Notes: a model not told the origin generated them from the letters alone. A stretch of DNA of 64,000 bases from Hermatobates lingyangjiaoensis (GCA_026182355.1 JAPFBL010001617.1:6459001-6523000), one strand, 5' to 3'; counted from the stretch's first letter, positions 12,158 through 24,055 are shown. Program-made: numbers and translations.

Positions 12158-15100
12158 AAAGGTTTGCAGCTCGGGGAAACATGATCAATTCAGCAAGAAA
12201 TAAAACCAACTGGAATAGCTACAGGTACTCCTGCACAAAATATTTTATTCTAATGTTCATGTTTCGGAAAAATGACTATTGTTTATATGGATAAGGGAAT
12301 GGCATTTCCCTTATAGATTTTATTTAGTGTGCAAGAAGTTTTAATTTGAATACTGGGACATAAACAATGAAACGTAACCCTTTCATATTGCAATAAACTC
12401 TACCGCACATCCATGTAAGAGGCATGAAAATTAAATTAACACTCATTTTATTTATTTTTTCAGGAGAGAAGTTTTTCCTATGAAGCAGGAAATTTGATTA
12501 GAGTTTAATTAATTAATGAACAGTAAACTAATTTTATTACATGATAGAAAGAAACATATATTATTTTAAAGCACTTATATTCAAAATAAAATTGGTTTAC
12601 TATAGATTAATGGAGTGCATTGGTATCAAAAATTATATCTCCATTGTTTAAATATTTTGACTAATGTATTTTTTTTTAAGGGTTGAAGGATCAACTTCGT
12701 CATTAAGCATGACACCTACGAAATTTCAAGAAAATCCTAGCTTGGATTATGAAATGACTGATATTTGTGCCAGTTCTGCAAAAGAAAATTATCGATCATC
12801 TTTCCTACCAAAACAGTATTCCAATGAAAACTCTTATCAATTCAGTTTCCAACAGGGGTCATCATCTTTTAATTATACTATACCGAATCATCAGGCCCCT
12901 AACAGCGGAAGGCATCTTTTACAAGATGGTTATTTCTTTCAAGGACAAACAGATGACTTCACGTCACAAGTAGGTTACAAGGAAGAAAACACAGATAGTA
13001 CTAAAGTTCACCTAACTCCACAAAAAAATAGATTTGAACTTATTTGCAGACCCGTACGTAAAAATGACAAATTTAATCAATATCAAACAAGAAACTACAG
13101 ATTTGTGGGTATTCTTAAAAAAAAAATATCTATTAGAAGTATATTAACTCTTATTTAATTAAACTCTTGTTTTCAGTTGCGAATTGTAAAATCTAAAAGA
13201 TTTTTATATGGTTCAGTTGATAATGTAGTTAACTGGTTTCAACGTCTTAAAGTGGCTGGAGTTTTTGCCAAAGTTCATTTGATGTTTCTAGTTATGGGTA
13301 AGTAGTTGTGACTATATGTAGCATTTTTAAACACTATGGTATTAATTAATTTATTTGATAAATGGTATCTAATTAATATTTGACTTATCTATCTGAATGC
13401 GAGTACCACTACTGTACCAAAAAGAAAACGTGTATCATTGTTTTCTGAAGGAAGAAACTATTAAAATGATTCAGCCTTAGTACTCAGATAGATTTACCAA
13501 TTGATCTTCCTCAAATCTCTTAATTACACAGTTTTCTTCAGTTAAAATAATTTCGTATATTAATACTCGCATATACATGTAAGGCAACGATATATATATT
13601 ATGCAAAAATCAATCAATAAAAATAACATGAAACCCCTAAAGATTCCAAACATTAGTTTGTTTCAGACCCCTCAATAATTCATGTTACGTAAATCAATGA
13701 AGCAATAAAATATTCTGTGTTCTATATATGTATACTATTTACCTTTATTTTTGGTGAAATATAGTGTTGTAAAACATAATTAAGAAAGGAAAAAAAATAA
13801 CCTGTCTAGAGTACTGACTCCCATAAATTAGTATTTGTACACATACGTATTTCTTTCCTCATCAAGGGAAAAGAATTTTGAAGTGATTCCATACAAGTTT
13901 CTTGAGAATTCTGGATCAGTTGCGATAAATTAATACTTCATTTTTTCCAGGTAAGGTTATAAACATGATTACAAGAGAAAATGAACAAATGATATTTCTT
14001 AAAGGAGAATCAGGTCATACTCTTCAAGCCATTTTCTACACCATTGACCGTATTTTACCAGATATACCCTCTGGAACCTTCGCTTCGTACGTATTTTAAT
14101 TTGAGAAATTCATTTAAATAGAAGCAATTTACCTTTACCACCCAGTCCTTCTTACTTTACTATAAGTAAAGTATAGTGATCGTGAAAAAATTCAATCTCG
14201 AGATTTTGAAGGAACTATATGTTTTGAGGTCCCAAAAGTCATTTTATGTTTTTGCGATGATGTGTGTGTGGGTGCGTGAGTATGTTAGCATTGCTTGTTA
14301 CCACGCTACGGTCCAGAATCTTGGATGGATCAAGTTGATATTTTACACAAAATGGGCCCCATAGGGTAGATGATCCCTATTGTTCGGGAAGAATTATGCA
14401 TGACGGGAAAGTCACTTTTTTTACCAAAAACCGGTTTTCCGAAAACATTTCTTTCTCCTAAACTGCTAATTCTAGAGTTTTGAAATTTTGGCATTATCTT
14501 TGAAGTTACATATGAAATAAACGAAAAATATATTCAGAATTTTAAAACAGGTAATATTTTTTTTCAATAAAGTGTAAAAATTTTGACTTATATAATTCAA
14601 TCTCAAAGCTTGTGAGAGCAATACAAGCCATACAGTTTGACGGATCAAAATGAAAATATGCCAAGAAATAGAACATTATGTGGAGAATGAGTTGAGATAA
14701 TTTTCTTCAAAATTACATTCACCGAAGGGGCGTTAAAGTAGAACTTCTTTTTCAGAATTTTTTTTTGGCGCTAAACGGCTCATTAAAAAATCATGAAAAT
14801 TTGAGTAAAAATGGAACAAAAAATTAGCAATTTAAAAAAAAAATCATGAAATTTCAATCAAAGTAAACAGCGATAAAGCTATAAAAACTGTTGGTTTATC
14901 CTAGACTAAGGCATCACCTGCTATACTTGTCAAATTTTTGATATTTTTTTACATTGACATAAAAATTTTTTGAGCGAACCACTAAGATAAAATTGATGTT
15001 TATAATAGAAAAATTTAAATAGTTTATTGACGAGATATAAGAGGAATAATATTTTTACAAGTAAAAAATCACTGCCAATAAACATAAATATATTTCCTTT

Positions 15101-16919
15101 GTCTCCCATGGTATGATGGATTTGTCTCATAAAATGCTTTAATAAATCTATATATTGCACTCTTGAACAAAACTTAATATCAGTTAACTTAGTCTTTCTG
15201 AATTGTAACATCTTTCCATGATATTGAAATGTGATGAATGGACTCTTCCTCAAGAAAGAAGAAGAGTTATGTTTGTTGACAAATATCCAATTTTATCACT
15301 ATTCTAGTCTAATAGTTCATATTTATTATTTTCAAAAATTAGAAGCTCCCAACTATAAAAGGTTTAACTTATACTAAATAGCTGGCTTTAACTTTGAGTT
15401 GAGTATGTAAACTGGCTAATTACTAATATATTTTTTCTCAATATACATTCATAGCTACCATATAACAGAGTACAGCAGGCAGGAAAAAGATAACACGAAC
15501 TCAGAAAAAATTGGTGTGATAATTATCTCTACCAAAATGCTCTAATCAATCTATATATTGCACCCCAGAACAAAACTTAATAACAGATTTAAATTTTTTT
15601 TGTTTACGAATCATATTAACCTTGAGTAATGTTGAAACGTGCGAAATGGATTCTTTCTCAAAACGTTGTTGGCAAATATCCTGTGTTTTACTATTCTAAT
15701 CTAATAGTTCCTATCTATTATTTTCAAAATTTTTACTTTAACAGCTATAATAGTTATAAATTATACTGAAGAGCCAGCTTTAAATTTGATTTGAGTATGT
15801 AAACTGGCTAATTACTAATATAGTTTTTCTCAATATACATTCATAGCAACCTTATAACAGAGTACAAGACGCAGGAAAAAAAGATAACAATGACTCAGAG
15901 ATGATGGGTATATATGATTTTTGACAAAGGGGAAGGAAAATGATTTTATTAAATACTAAGAGCCATAAATTTCCTAGTATAATAATTCTATAAAATACCA
16001 AAAATGTAAAATATAATTCAAAATTGAAATCTTTCGTTTGAAGATATATAAAAGTAATTATCGTACATACTTAATTATAAATTATCTTAAAACGACATTT
16101 TTTTTTCGATGTTTTTCAGACAAAATAAGAGTATTTACTTGTTTTAAATTTGAAAATTTGACTTAAATATTCAATGTAGATGCAGGTCAAGTAAACAATG
16201 TAAGAAATCCACTGGCTATTTGAAGAGAAGCTATGGTCTCTCGTAGGAGATCATTTCGTATAAAGAAATTTTCACTTTGGCTTTTCAAAAATGTTATTAC
16301 TGCTGTAGTTATACTGTGATTATTTGCATCAGTGGTATGATATACAAAAATAAGCTTATATATTGTTAAGTCGATCAATATATAAGTACAATATACCATC
16401 TGTACCACTTCAGGAATGAAAGACTAATAAACATCTCCCATTTAAATGTTTACATTATGCTGAAATGAGACACTATATATTATATACCCAAGAAGATTGA
16501 TATTAAGTTTACTTACAGTAAAGTTGAGTGCAGGCCACTCCAGATTTTTTTAAATTGTTTTGAAGAATTGTGAAACAGAAAACAATTATTCAACCAAGTA
16601 GTGTCATATCGAAGATAATACGGTGTATTTTTTTCCATATTCCCGATTCTGTTTCTGCACTGTTCCCCTCTGATTTCATTGTCCATGATATTTTGACCAT
16701 AGCCCTCAGAAGAATTGCCATAGCCTCCTTAGTAAGGTTCATTTAAATGTAATTTTCATTCTAATTATTTTTTTTAGGGTAACAGGAAGAATGATAGGCG
16801 ATAATAAACTAATTATATACGACGCCAATGTTTTCCAAGCGAATAATAAAATACACACCAGGCGGTTGTGGTACATTTCTAGTAGAGTAGTACTGGACTT
16901 AATTGGTAAAAAAAAATAG
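12158..16919 (+). CDS. SPATA22-like meiotic protein, multi-exon, 5' end unresolved
   Basis: The exons I support are 12158-12224, 12681-13104, 13177-13297, 13951-14086 and 16778-16919. All have AG acceptors and GT donors, and the phases run through without a stop. The N-terminal part is low-complexity and Ser/Gln/Asn-rich. The conserved part begins at LRIVKSKRF (13177). It continues with VHLMFLVMGKVINMITREN, FLKGESGHTLQAIFYTIDRI and LPDIPSGTF, and ends in RRLWYISSRVVLDLI. This follows the C-terminal domain of vertebrate SPATA22, which binds MEIOB and RPA on meiotic single-stranded DNA. The likeness comes from reading, not from a search. A possible start exon is 12050-12065 (MSFFG, donor G|GTAATC, phase 1). 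The last exon reads to a TAG at 16917-16919, or could splice at 16906 to an exon at 17043. AATAAA lies near 16974. Confidence 0.65.
14930..15253 (-). other. Conserved repeat-family open frame 2 (copy at 15 kb)
   Basis: 107 aa frame. Its central part, FCSRVQYIDLLKHFMRQIHH followed by TMGDKGNIFMFIGSDFL, recurs at 44401-44561 on the plus strand as FCSTVQCIDLLKHFMRQIHH, TMEDKRNLFMFIGDDFL. Substitutions are spread out while the frame is kept in both copies. I do not recognise a family. It may be a relic of a transposon protein, or simply stop-poor repeat sequence. Confidence 0.4.
16187..16408 (-). other. Conserved repeat-family open frame 1 (copy at 16 kb)
   Basis: The frame reads DLTIYKLIFVYHTTDANNH, then SITTAVITFLKSQSENF and FIRNDLL, and ends GFLTLFT before a stop. 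Near-identical frames of about 64 aa occur at 40902-41096 (minus), 43614-43808 (plus) and 49225-49419 (plus), always in the same orientation relative to the repeat. No known domain is recognised. Confidence 0.45.
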
Positions 16920-17042
16920 TTACTTCCTGTATTTATTTGTAGTTAACCTTATTTGTATGCTACTTTGATATTTAATAAAAATTTAAGTAAAAACAATTAT
17001 TTATTTCCTTATGTAATTGAAGGTAAATAATTATTCTTTTAG

Positions 17043-17139
17043 AAGTATACCTTTTTATGAATCTACAAGTTTAAAGAAAGTCGAATTACTTAATTGGCCC
17101 TTTAGTTTTAAAGAACCTTACAGAAGCAGTTTTAACCAG
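17043..17139 (+). other. Possible extra 3' exon of the SPATA22-like gene
   Basis: A good acceptor (TTCTTTTAG) at 17042 is followed by about 97 bp that stay open in one frame (IPFYESTSLKKVELLNWPFS) up to a CAG|GTATAA donor. Joined in phase 1 to a donor at 16906, the exon would instead end after ten more residues, at a TAA (17072-17074). It may therefore be a terminal exon, an alternative exon or chance. Confidence 0.25.
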
Positions 17140-17603
17140 GTATAAATAACTATGTCCTGATTTAAATGGAATCCTAAATCGTTTTATAAACTGTGATCTT
17201 TCAAAACTATGTGAAAAATATGTGAACAATTGCTAGTCTAACCATGAGATGGTAGTGTTATCACAAATCCAGGGATAATAAGATTCAGACAAATATACAT
17301 GAAAAAATGAGTCAATAGGCACAACCGTTAGTAATAATTTTAAAAAATAACTAATAGTGAACGGAACAGTCTTTTAACTCTGGTTTTATAGCAATGACTC
17401 AATAAATAAGTTCAATATTTAAAAAAATATGGGTAAAGTTAATTAGGACTTTATTAACTCTTAAAGCTAAAAAGTGAATAAGGAACTTCTTCAGAATACA
17501 ACATTTATCATTTCGTTCACATTAAGAATTACATTACTTTATAAATAATATATTATTAAAAATGTTTATAAAATACAAAAATTATATAAAATGTATACAA
17601 TGC

Positions 17604-18224
17604 CTATCTCTTCTTAAAACCATATTTTTTACGTTCGTAAAACAAGTCTGTTTTGGAACTTCCCAAGTTAACGATTTTAGGGCAGCCATCTCTCTGAAAA
17701 ATACAAAAATGTAATATTTTTCATTTTAACATCTATAATTAAAAACGATATCATACACGCTCATTTCACACTTATCTTTAATGAGAAAAATAAATATTAC
17801 TTATATTACACCTAAATGATTAATTAGTGAACATAGACAAAGTTAAAATAAAATTTCACGACAGCTAAATTAACATAAAATAACTTTACGGAAGTAGTTA
17901 ATTCAGACATACATCCTTTTCCTGTACTGTACATTCTTTACAGTAGTAGGCATCCGAAACTCCTGGACCTCCACAAATAACACATCTTCCTTGATAAGAA
18001 CCATAATTACACTCATCACAAATTCGTACAAGTGTACATGGACGAACATAAGAATCACATATTACGCATTTACCATCACACTTTTCACAGAGACGGCCAA
18101 TTGCTACAATGTAAACAAAATATGTTAAAATATTGTGATAAACTATTCAACCTAATCCAATTAACTACTTGCCTACACCGGGCTGTTTACGACAAAATAT
18201 TAGATCTGGATGATGCTTTGCCAT
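17604..18224 (-). CDS. PHF5A: PHF5A, SF3b complex subunit, complete
   Basis: PHD-finger-like protein 5A (SF3b14b, yeast Rds3), the small zinc protein of the U2 snRNP SF3b complex. It lies next to SF3B1 and helps form the branch-point adenosine pocket. Exons are 18224-18173 ([17 protein letters not shown]), 18103-17913 ([13 protein letters not shown] to [12 protein letters not shown]) and 17693-17604 ([20 protein letters not shown] to GFKKR, then TAG). The product is 110 aa, the family's usual length, with 13 cysteines (11, 23, 26, 30, 33, 40, 46, 49, 58, 61, 72, 75, 85) for the zinc knot. Intron 1 starts with GC (GTGTAG|GCAAGT) and intron 2 with GT. Phases are 1 and 0. It converges with the SPATA22-like gene. 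Confidence 0.98.
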
Positions 18225-19080
18225 GTTAAATAATAGATAATTCAGAAAAAAACAGCGGGTATTAAGTATTAAAATATTATCTACAAACCAGAAACAAAAC
18301 TAACCCTTTATAACAGCTATGTACCCTCTCTGCAACAGTGTAGCTGTTATGCTAATACAAAAATTGATTGAGCATTTTGATTTGAATTTTTTAAGTAAAC
18401 TGTTTTAAGACATTTGGAATTTTTAAATGCTACTTAAGAGTAAAACACATTAAGAATAAGTTATAAAGGGAAGTAAGATTATAGTTTGGTTGTAGTATCT
18501 ACATTTTCCAAATACAATATTATAATTGGTAACAGCATGTACTAAAATTTGGTGCCATTTCTACAATAGTATTTTGAGTATCAAGCGTAATTAATGTATG
18601 TCTAAAAAAATTGTGTATAATTGATTTTACATAGCTTATCAAATGAAAATAACTTACATTTGTAGCAAAACTACAATTTCACTATATTGTATTATTCTGT
18701 TAATTATTTATATAACACAAATTGGTGACGAGGTATATTTAATATAACTGATCAAAGAAATCAATCAACCCAGAATCTCATGCAATTCTGATGGTAAATC
18801 AACAAACAATAACTCAAACAATAATATACCTTACTGAATTACCTATAATTTCGTTTTAAATAAATTCCTTGCAACAAATGATGGGCCCAATATGTTACAT
18901 AATTGTAATAAACTCAAACATTGTTGAAATGAAAATTGATACGGGTTCACTAATATCACTAATTATTCACTAATAACGCATAAATATTATCGAAATAATT
19001 TTTTACATTTAACGTTGTAAAATAACAAATAATACCGTAAACTCATAACAAGGAACTCATTTATTTATTTATTGACTACA
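18225..19080. other. PHF5A upstream region, no other gene
   Basis: AT-rich, with no open frame or family motif. It must hold the PHF5A promoter and 5' UTR, but no specific element can be pointed to. Confidence 0.4.
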
Positions 19081-19329
19081 TTAAATGTTAGTGTCATAGG
19101 TAACCTTCCAAAATGCTAGATCTTTATTCTATTGATAATGGTGCCTCTATGCTACTTGGAAAGAAATGGATAAAGGCTTTTCACTTTTGCCAGAATGGTG
19201 ATTTCATGTAAATAAGTTAATTATTTCTCTACCTGGTGTAGACCGGTTAATCAAAAGATACCAATCTCCTGTAGGTAAGACAAACTGCTTGGCACTTTCA
19301 AATTAGCTTAGATGAAATAGGTTTTTAGA

Positions 19330-19560
19330 GACTGTAGAAGTCCGAAATCCGCAGGCTTGTCTGTTGAAGGCCTTGGCGGGTCTGAAGACTTCAAACAACT
19401 TAATAACATTTAGTACGGAGAGATAAATGAAAACGAGCGAGAGAGGATGGAAGAAATTTAATGTTTTTACAATGAAAACATGGTAACAAGAAAAAAAAAT
19501 AAACAAAGATAACAGGTGTACCGGCCGCCAACCTCGCATCGCTACAACAGCACCACTTTT
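19330..19560 (-). repeat. Possible 3' LTR of Gypsy relic 1
   Basis: Downstream of the integrase frame on the minus strand, a segment begins TGTTGTAGCGATGCGAGG and runs to about 19330. It is more GC-rich than its flanks and in the right place for a 3' LTR. No second copy is present, because the 5' part of the element is lost, so the LTR call rests on position and the TG start only. Confidence 0.25.
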
Positions 19561-19889
19561 CTGCTATTCCAGTAGTCAACTATATTCTTATGAGAAATTA
19601 CTGCAAGAGAGAGATCCATCGTTTACTGAAGCTACAAAAAAGGGGTTAACAGTAAAAGCTTCTAAGGTTAGTGTAATAAGTAAAACTATTAAACTATTAA
19701 CAGCAAAGAGGCTATGAAGCTTTAATTAATAAAAATTTAACACTGGGTATCTGCCAGCAAAACACAGTAAACCTGTAGCTATAAAAAATAGTGTTGCCAT
19801 ACATAAAAATATATTACACGCACCCCTCCCAGAGGAAAAGTTCAATCGGATATATAGTCCACCAAATAGAAGGGCTGGTTCCGCTGTCT

Positions 19890-20870
19890 CTAGGGCGTAA
19901 TGACGCAGCATCCTGGATTCACTTCATCAGTCTTTGTAGAACTCTTAGGGATACGCTCAGGACTGGGTGAGTCAATATCTTGGGGAGACAGATGCACCTC
20001 CGGTGAAGGTTCCAATACTTTATCAACTAATTCAGGATTCTGGTGAAGGTCTTCTGAATTACTGATGGGTAAAAGTTTTTCTGCTCTTGGTGTCAGGTGT
20101 CTAATTGAAACACTTCTTTCATGTACATCTGGAAATGTAACGAAAGCATAATCCGGGTTGTCTTCAAGAAGCTCAACTTCTTTCACAATTGGTTCATACT
20201 TCTTTGCTCTTATCAGGTTCCTCATTAGCACTGGACCAGAGTGTGACAGCGAGATGTATAAGGAGCACCCATTGTAGGATCTTCGAGCATGGGTAAACAT
20301 TCGTTCATGAAGTGAAGCATTTGTTGCTTCTGCACTACACAAGAGAGAGTGAACTGAATGTAAAACACATTGTAGGACCTCGTCCCAACGTCTGATCTTC
20401 ATCTTCTTTGAATTAGTGCTAACTGGATGGGTTTCCATATTATTCCATTGTATCTTTCTATTTGGTCATTCCTTTGAGAGTTATATGCAGTAGTTCTGCT
20501 TGTAGTGATACCAAGAGAAATCAAAGAATATTTTAATTCTCGAGACATAAATGATGATCCTCTTATACAAAGACAAAGAATATGTTTTGTAAGTGGGTAA
20601 TAACAGTTGCAGCTGACATATCAGAACAAGGGATTGCAAAGGGGAATCTTGAAAACTTATCCACAACAGTGAGAATGAAACGGTTTTTGGAAGCGGAAGG
20701 CTGAGGACCTTTAAAATCCAGGTTTAACCTTTCAATTGGGGCAGTTACTTTAATTAGCCTTTCTTCATTTTTACAGAAACGTGGCTTTACTTCCTTGGAA
20801 CATGGACATGCATTAATGACTCTTTTAATGTCTTATAGCAAAAAGGTAAGTTTTTAGACCTAATCCAATG
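19890..20870 (-). pseudogene. Gypsy integrase, broken (relic 1)
   Basis: Integrase joins retrotransposon cDNA to the genome. Near 20860-20620 the minus strand shows KPRFCKNEERLIKVTAPIER, LNLDFKGP and ILTVVDKFSRFPFAIPC, which is the start of the rve catalytic core. The core is then lost through stops and frameshifts around 20440-20620. The C-terminal frame (20438-19890, 182 aa) contains RWDEVLQCVLHSVHSLLCSA, ATNASLHERMF, GPVLMRNLIRAKKYEPIV and EVELLEDNPDYAFVTFPD, the conserved tail of insect-type Gypsy integrases. The final residues, GCCVITP, close the pol frame. Confidence 0.85.
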
Positions 20871-20969
20871 ATACATCTGGGCTAATGGCTGCAGTTATTC
20901 TAGAAAGAGTTTCAGCAGTTGCATTTTTTTGCAACTTTTTGCATTTTTTTGCAAGCAAGCTTCATATTT

Positions 20970-21090
20970 TCTTGTGTATATACTTTACACAAGTATATAC
21001 TTGTGTATATACTTACTGTATATACTTACTGTATACTTACTGTATATACTTGTGTATAATACTTTTGTATATATACTTGTATATATACAA
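20970..21090. repeat. TA/TG-rich simple repeat (TATACTTGTGTA, TATACTTACTGT)
   Basis: Short units of TATACTTGTGTA and TATACTTACTGT are repeated with variation. The array interrupts the Gypsy integrase-reverse transcriptase spacing and is the reason long frames appear here on both strands. Confidence 0.8.
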
Positions 21091-21287
21091 TCCACTGCAT
21101 GATTTTCTCATTCCTGATTTTACTGCTATGGACTTGGTCAAACATAAATAAAACAGATCATTGGTCAGTAATAACTTCAAAATGCCGGCCAATAGTATCG
21201 CCAATTTCGAGGTGATTCGACAATAGCGTAGGCTTTTGTCTACGTCTTTTGTCTTTTTCAATAGAAGAATGTTTCTTTCAGATGAAT

Positions 21288-22085
21288 TCAATGTTCTAGC
21301 AAAAAAAAAAAAAAGGCTATAAGGTGTACTACCTGACTGAGGATTGCCCGAATAGCAAATTCAGTGGCATCCGTCTCAACTCTAAAGGGAGTGTTCTCTT
21401 CAGTGGCAGCTAAAGAAGCATCCATTATGTCAGCCTTAAGATCGTTAAATGCTTTGACAGCGTCTTTTGTAAGAGGAAAATGTCCTTTAGTCAATAGGGT
21501 ATTGATATAGGGAGTCAATATATAGGGAGTCAATATAGGTATTCTTTCTGAGAAACTGGGTATCCAGTGGTAGTAATGAGTGAATATACCCAGTGCTGGC
21601 TGCAACGATTGTACATCTTTAGGAATTGGCAAGTTTATTAGAGGTGTCAATCTATCAGAATCAGGTTTTATTACTTTCATATTGATAAAATATCTCAATA
21701 ATTTCACAGACTTTGTAGAAAATGAACACTTATCTTCATTTAATGTCAAATTATATTTAAATGCATGCAGATGCCATGAATCTTTCTATATTTCAGTCAT
21801 GTTCAGCTTGATTTTTGCTACAAATAGTCACATCACCAAGATATGGGAAAGTACCTTCCTACTTTACATTTGCAATAATGCCATCTATAGTTCTTTGAAA
21901 ACTAGCAATTCTATCGTCACACCAAAAGATACCCGACGAAAGTGGAAAAGTTTTCCATCAGCCTCAAAAGCTGTATAACATTTTTCAGAATACTTGATGG
22001 GTACTTGATGATAAACACTTCTGAGATCAATGGTACTGAATACTTTGTACTTGGATAACCGGACCACCAGTTCAAGAGTGCCACA
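21288..22085 (-). pseudogene. Gypsy reverse transcriptase / RNase H, broken (relic 1)
   Basis: Frame 22067-21885 reads YKVFSTIDLRSVYHQVPI, the reverse-transcriptase palm with the first catalytic Asp, then KCYTAFEADGKLFHFRRVSF. The YxDD region lies in the gap to the next frame and I could not find it. Frame 21749-21288 reads LNEDKCSFSTKSVKLLRYFI, then FNDLKADIMDASLAA and FRVETDATEFAIRAILSQV, the connection and the start of RNase H. Between them an ILTPYI/INTL piece looks locally duplicated. The 5' part of pol and all of gag are missing to the right, where a repeat-family fragment and Helitron B follow. Confidence 0.85.
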
Positions 22086-22089
22086 TAAA

Positions 22090-22285
22090 TATTGATTAGA
22101 GCATTTCGTTAGAAAAATACATCATACCTTGGAAAGCATCAGAAATTATATGTTTGATTGGCGTTCATTTTTTACATGTCAGAATTTTATTCTTCTTGCA
22201 TCTCATATTAAGTCCTTAAATAATTTAACATTTTTTCATTAAACCTATAAACACCAATTTCATTTCAGATGACTCACTTAAAATT
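22090..22285 (-). repeat. Fragment of the 17-nt-ended repeat family, reverse orientation
   Basis: TTAGAGCATTTCGTTAGA, ACATGTCAGAATTTTATTC and ATTAAGTCCTTAAATAAT resemble the interior of the copies at 38880-39000 and 44440-44580. It is bounded by Gypsy relic 1 on the left and by Helitron B on the right. Confidence 0.55.
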
Positions 22286-22291
22286 TTCTAA

Positions 22292-23190
22292 TCTATATAA
22301 ATTAAAGAAACATTTTGTCTGTACATTGCTTAGAAATGACTCATTTCAAGTTTTCTTCACGTTTTATACATTAGAGATTCCGAATCCACCCTTAGAAAAA
22401 TTTCTGTCTGTCGGTTTGTTGGTTTTTCCCGCAAACTTTTATCACAAATAAGCAAGCTGAAGCGTTCACAGTATATTTATGTATGTGTAACTTAAAATAT
22501 AGGCCCTAAATGGATTGAAAATTCAACGTAGGAGCGAAGTTATGGACCTTTAAAGCACAAACGTTTGTCACAAGTAAACTCAGCCACCATAAAATATAGC
22601 AAGCTGAAACTTTGACACTAGATTTGTGTATTTTTAACTAAAAATATAAGCTCTAAATAGATTGAAAATTCAATGGACAAGCGAAGTTATGGACTTTTAA
22701 GCTGTCTTTGGCTAACTTCACAGATATGTTTATTTTGAAAATATACAGGTATAACAAGTAGGTATTGTTAGTTGATTTCAATTTCATTTCCATTTAAACT
22801 CCCTGCAAGAGATATTTGACAACGTGATTCCCGAAGTTCAAAATCTGCTACCTATTCAGAATAAATGGCTTTGTGTACGAGAAATTCTAATCCCTACAAA
22901 TGAGAAGGCAGGAAAAATCAATAAATAATTTGTTGCACTATATAAAGGTGAGGAAAGAACTTACAAGTCAGTAAACAGAGTGATTAATGATGAGTAAACA
23001 GTTCATTATCCTACTGAATTTCTTGATTCCGTGACTGTTCCTGGACTGGCTGCTCATGAGTAAAAACGTAACGTAAAGTCGGAGCACCAATCATGCTGAG
23101 ATTTAGTAGCAGTAATAAATTTCATGCTACGAAACTTGAGTGCCCCAACAATGTAAAACGGGACACGACTCTGAGTTCATACTCAGTACC
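22292..23190 (+). mobile_element. Helitron copy B, 3'-truncated
   Basis: The copy opens with A|TCTATATAAATTAAAG, like copies A and C. It contains two tandem blocks about 147 bp apart (GATTGAAAATTCAA at 22513 and 22660) and then helicase-remnant sequence. Near 23093-23180 it reads like copies B/C only (GATTTAGTAGCAGTAATAAA, absent from copy A). Similarity stops around 23190 and no CTRR end is present. Confidence 0.75.
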
Positions 23191-24055
23191 CCGTTTTTTA
23201 AACACCTTTTATCTGCTTTTGTTTTTACCCATTTCTCAACTTCATTTAGGAAAGCTTAGGAAAGCTTCTATGTATGGTGCAAACAAGCTCTGGGCCGCAG
23301 GTTTGTTTGGCTCCAACCTTTTCTTACAGTCCACTGCGTTATTTTCCTGTATTCCCTTCAGTCCAAAGAAACTGAACATATCTTTACTGGTTATAATATT
23401 AATTTTGACCCATAAGTCTACCAGACAAGGCCCCATGTTTGAAATCAGGAATGTGACAATCGAGGTTAACTTTGTGATTACTGTACAAAGTTGACACTCT
23501 TGTATAATATTCTATGAAGGCCAGTGCTTTTGGCAACATATAGGTCAAACTATAAATGTTTCGTTCTATTATTGTTTTATAAATTGTATCTCTCTTAGAG
23601 AAATTTCCATTTCAACAAAACTCAATAACCTGAAAATGTCCTTTTTTTGATAAAAAATTTGTAAAAGGAAATCGTTTGATAACATTTCCATGCAGAAGGT
23701 AGTCCAGTTGATCATTTATCCTTTGACACGTTTATATGTGTTGTTTATTAAGACTATATGGATACCTTTTTTCATTTATTTTAGAATAACACACAACCAA
23801 TGCATATCATACTATTGGTTTTATCACAGCAGTAAAAGTAATGTTATAGAACCAAAGTGTGAAATTATAGTTAAGACATATGTTCTACCAAAGAATTTCT
23901 TACAGTAAGGCAGTCAGTTTGTGACATTACTCAATGTGGCAAGCTTTTCCAGTTTATTCTTATAAATAAGGAGACTCCAGGAGGAATCTCATTTTTTTTT
24001 TATTTCTTGAACAATATTTTATATGTCAGCATTTTAGGAATTTATTTTCTTTCTC
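23191..24055. other. Unassigned sequence
   Basis: Contains an open frame at 23242-23436 (minus; KKRLEPNKPAAQSLFAPYIE) and another at 23093-23494 (plus). Neither shows a motif I recognise. The rest is AT-rich. Confidence 0.3.

Larger units (their letters stand above)
14154..16550 (+). repeat. Near full-length copy of the 17-nt-ended repeat family
   Basis: The copy starts at ACTTTACTATAAGTAAA (14154-14170) followed by GTATAGTGATCGTG, and ends with TTTACTTACAGTAAAGT (16508-16524) plus GCAGGCCACTCCAGATTTTT. The two 17-mers are reverse complements apart from one base, so they form an inverted pair near the ends. At 2.4 kb it is the longest copy that is not split by another element. On its minus strand it carries two open frames that recur in other copies (14930-15253 and 16187-16408). 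It lies wholly inside the last intron of the SPATA22-like gene. Confidence 0.85.

Noticed and set aside
12767..12973. A 68 aa frame inside the SPATA22-like exon in another phase.
   Set aside because: It overlaps the phase-consistent coding exon and has no splice support or motif.
19090..19290. Plus-strand IDNGASMLLGKKWIKAF, resembling a retroviral-type protease active site (DTGAS).
   Set aside because: The first residues are altered (DNGAS), the frame stops soon after, and no gag or reverse transcriptase follows on that strand.
23242..23436. Minus-strand 64 aa frame (GLKGIQENNAVDCKKRLEPN) as a possible transposase fragment.
   Set aside because: I could not match it to any family and neighbouring sequence gives no support.
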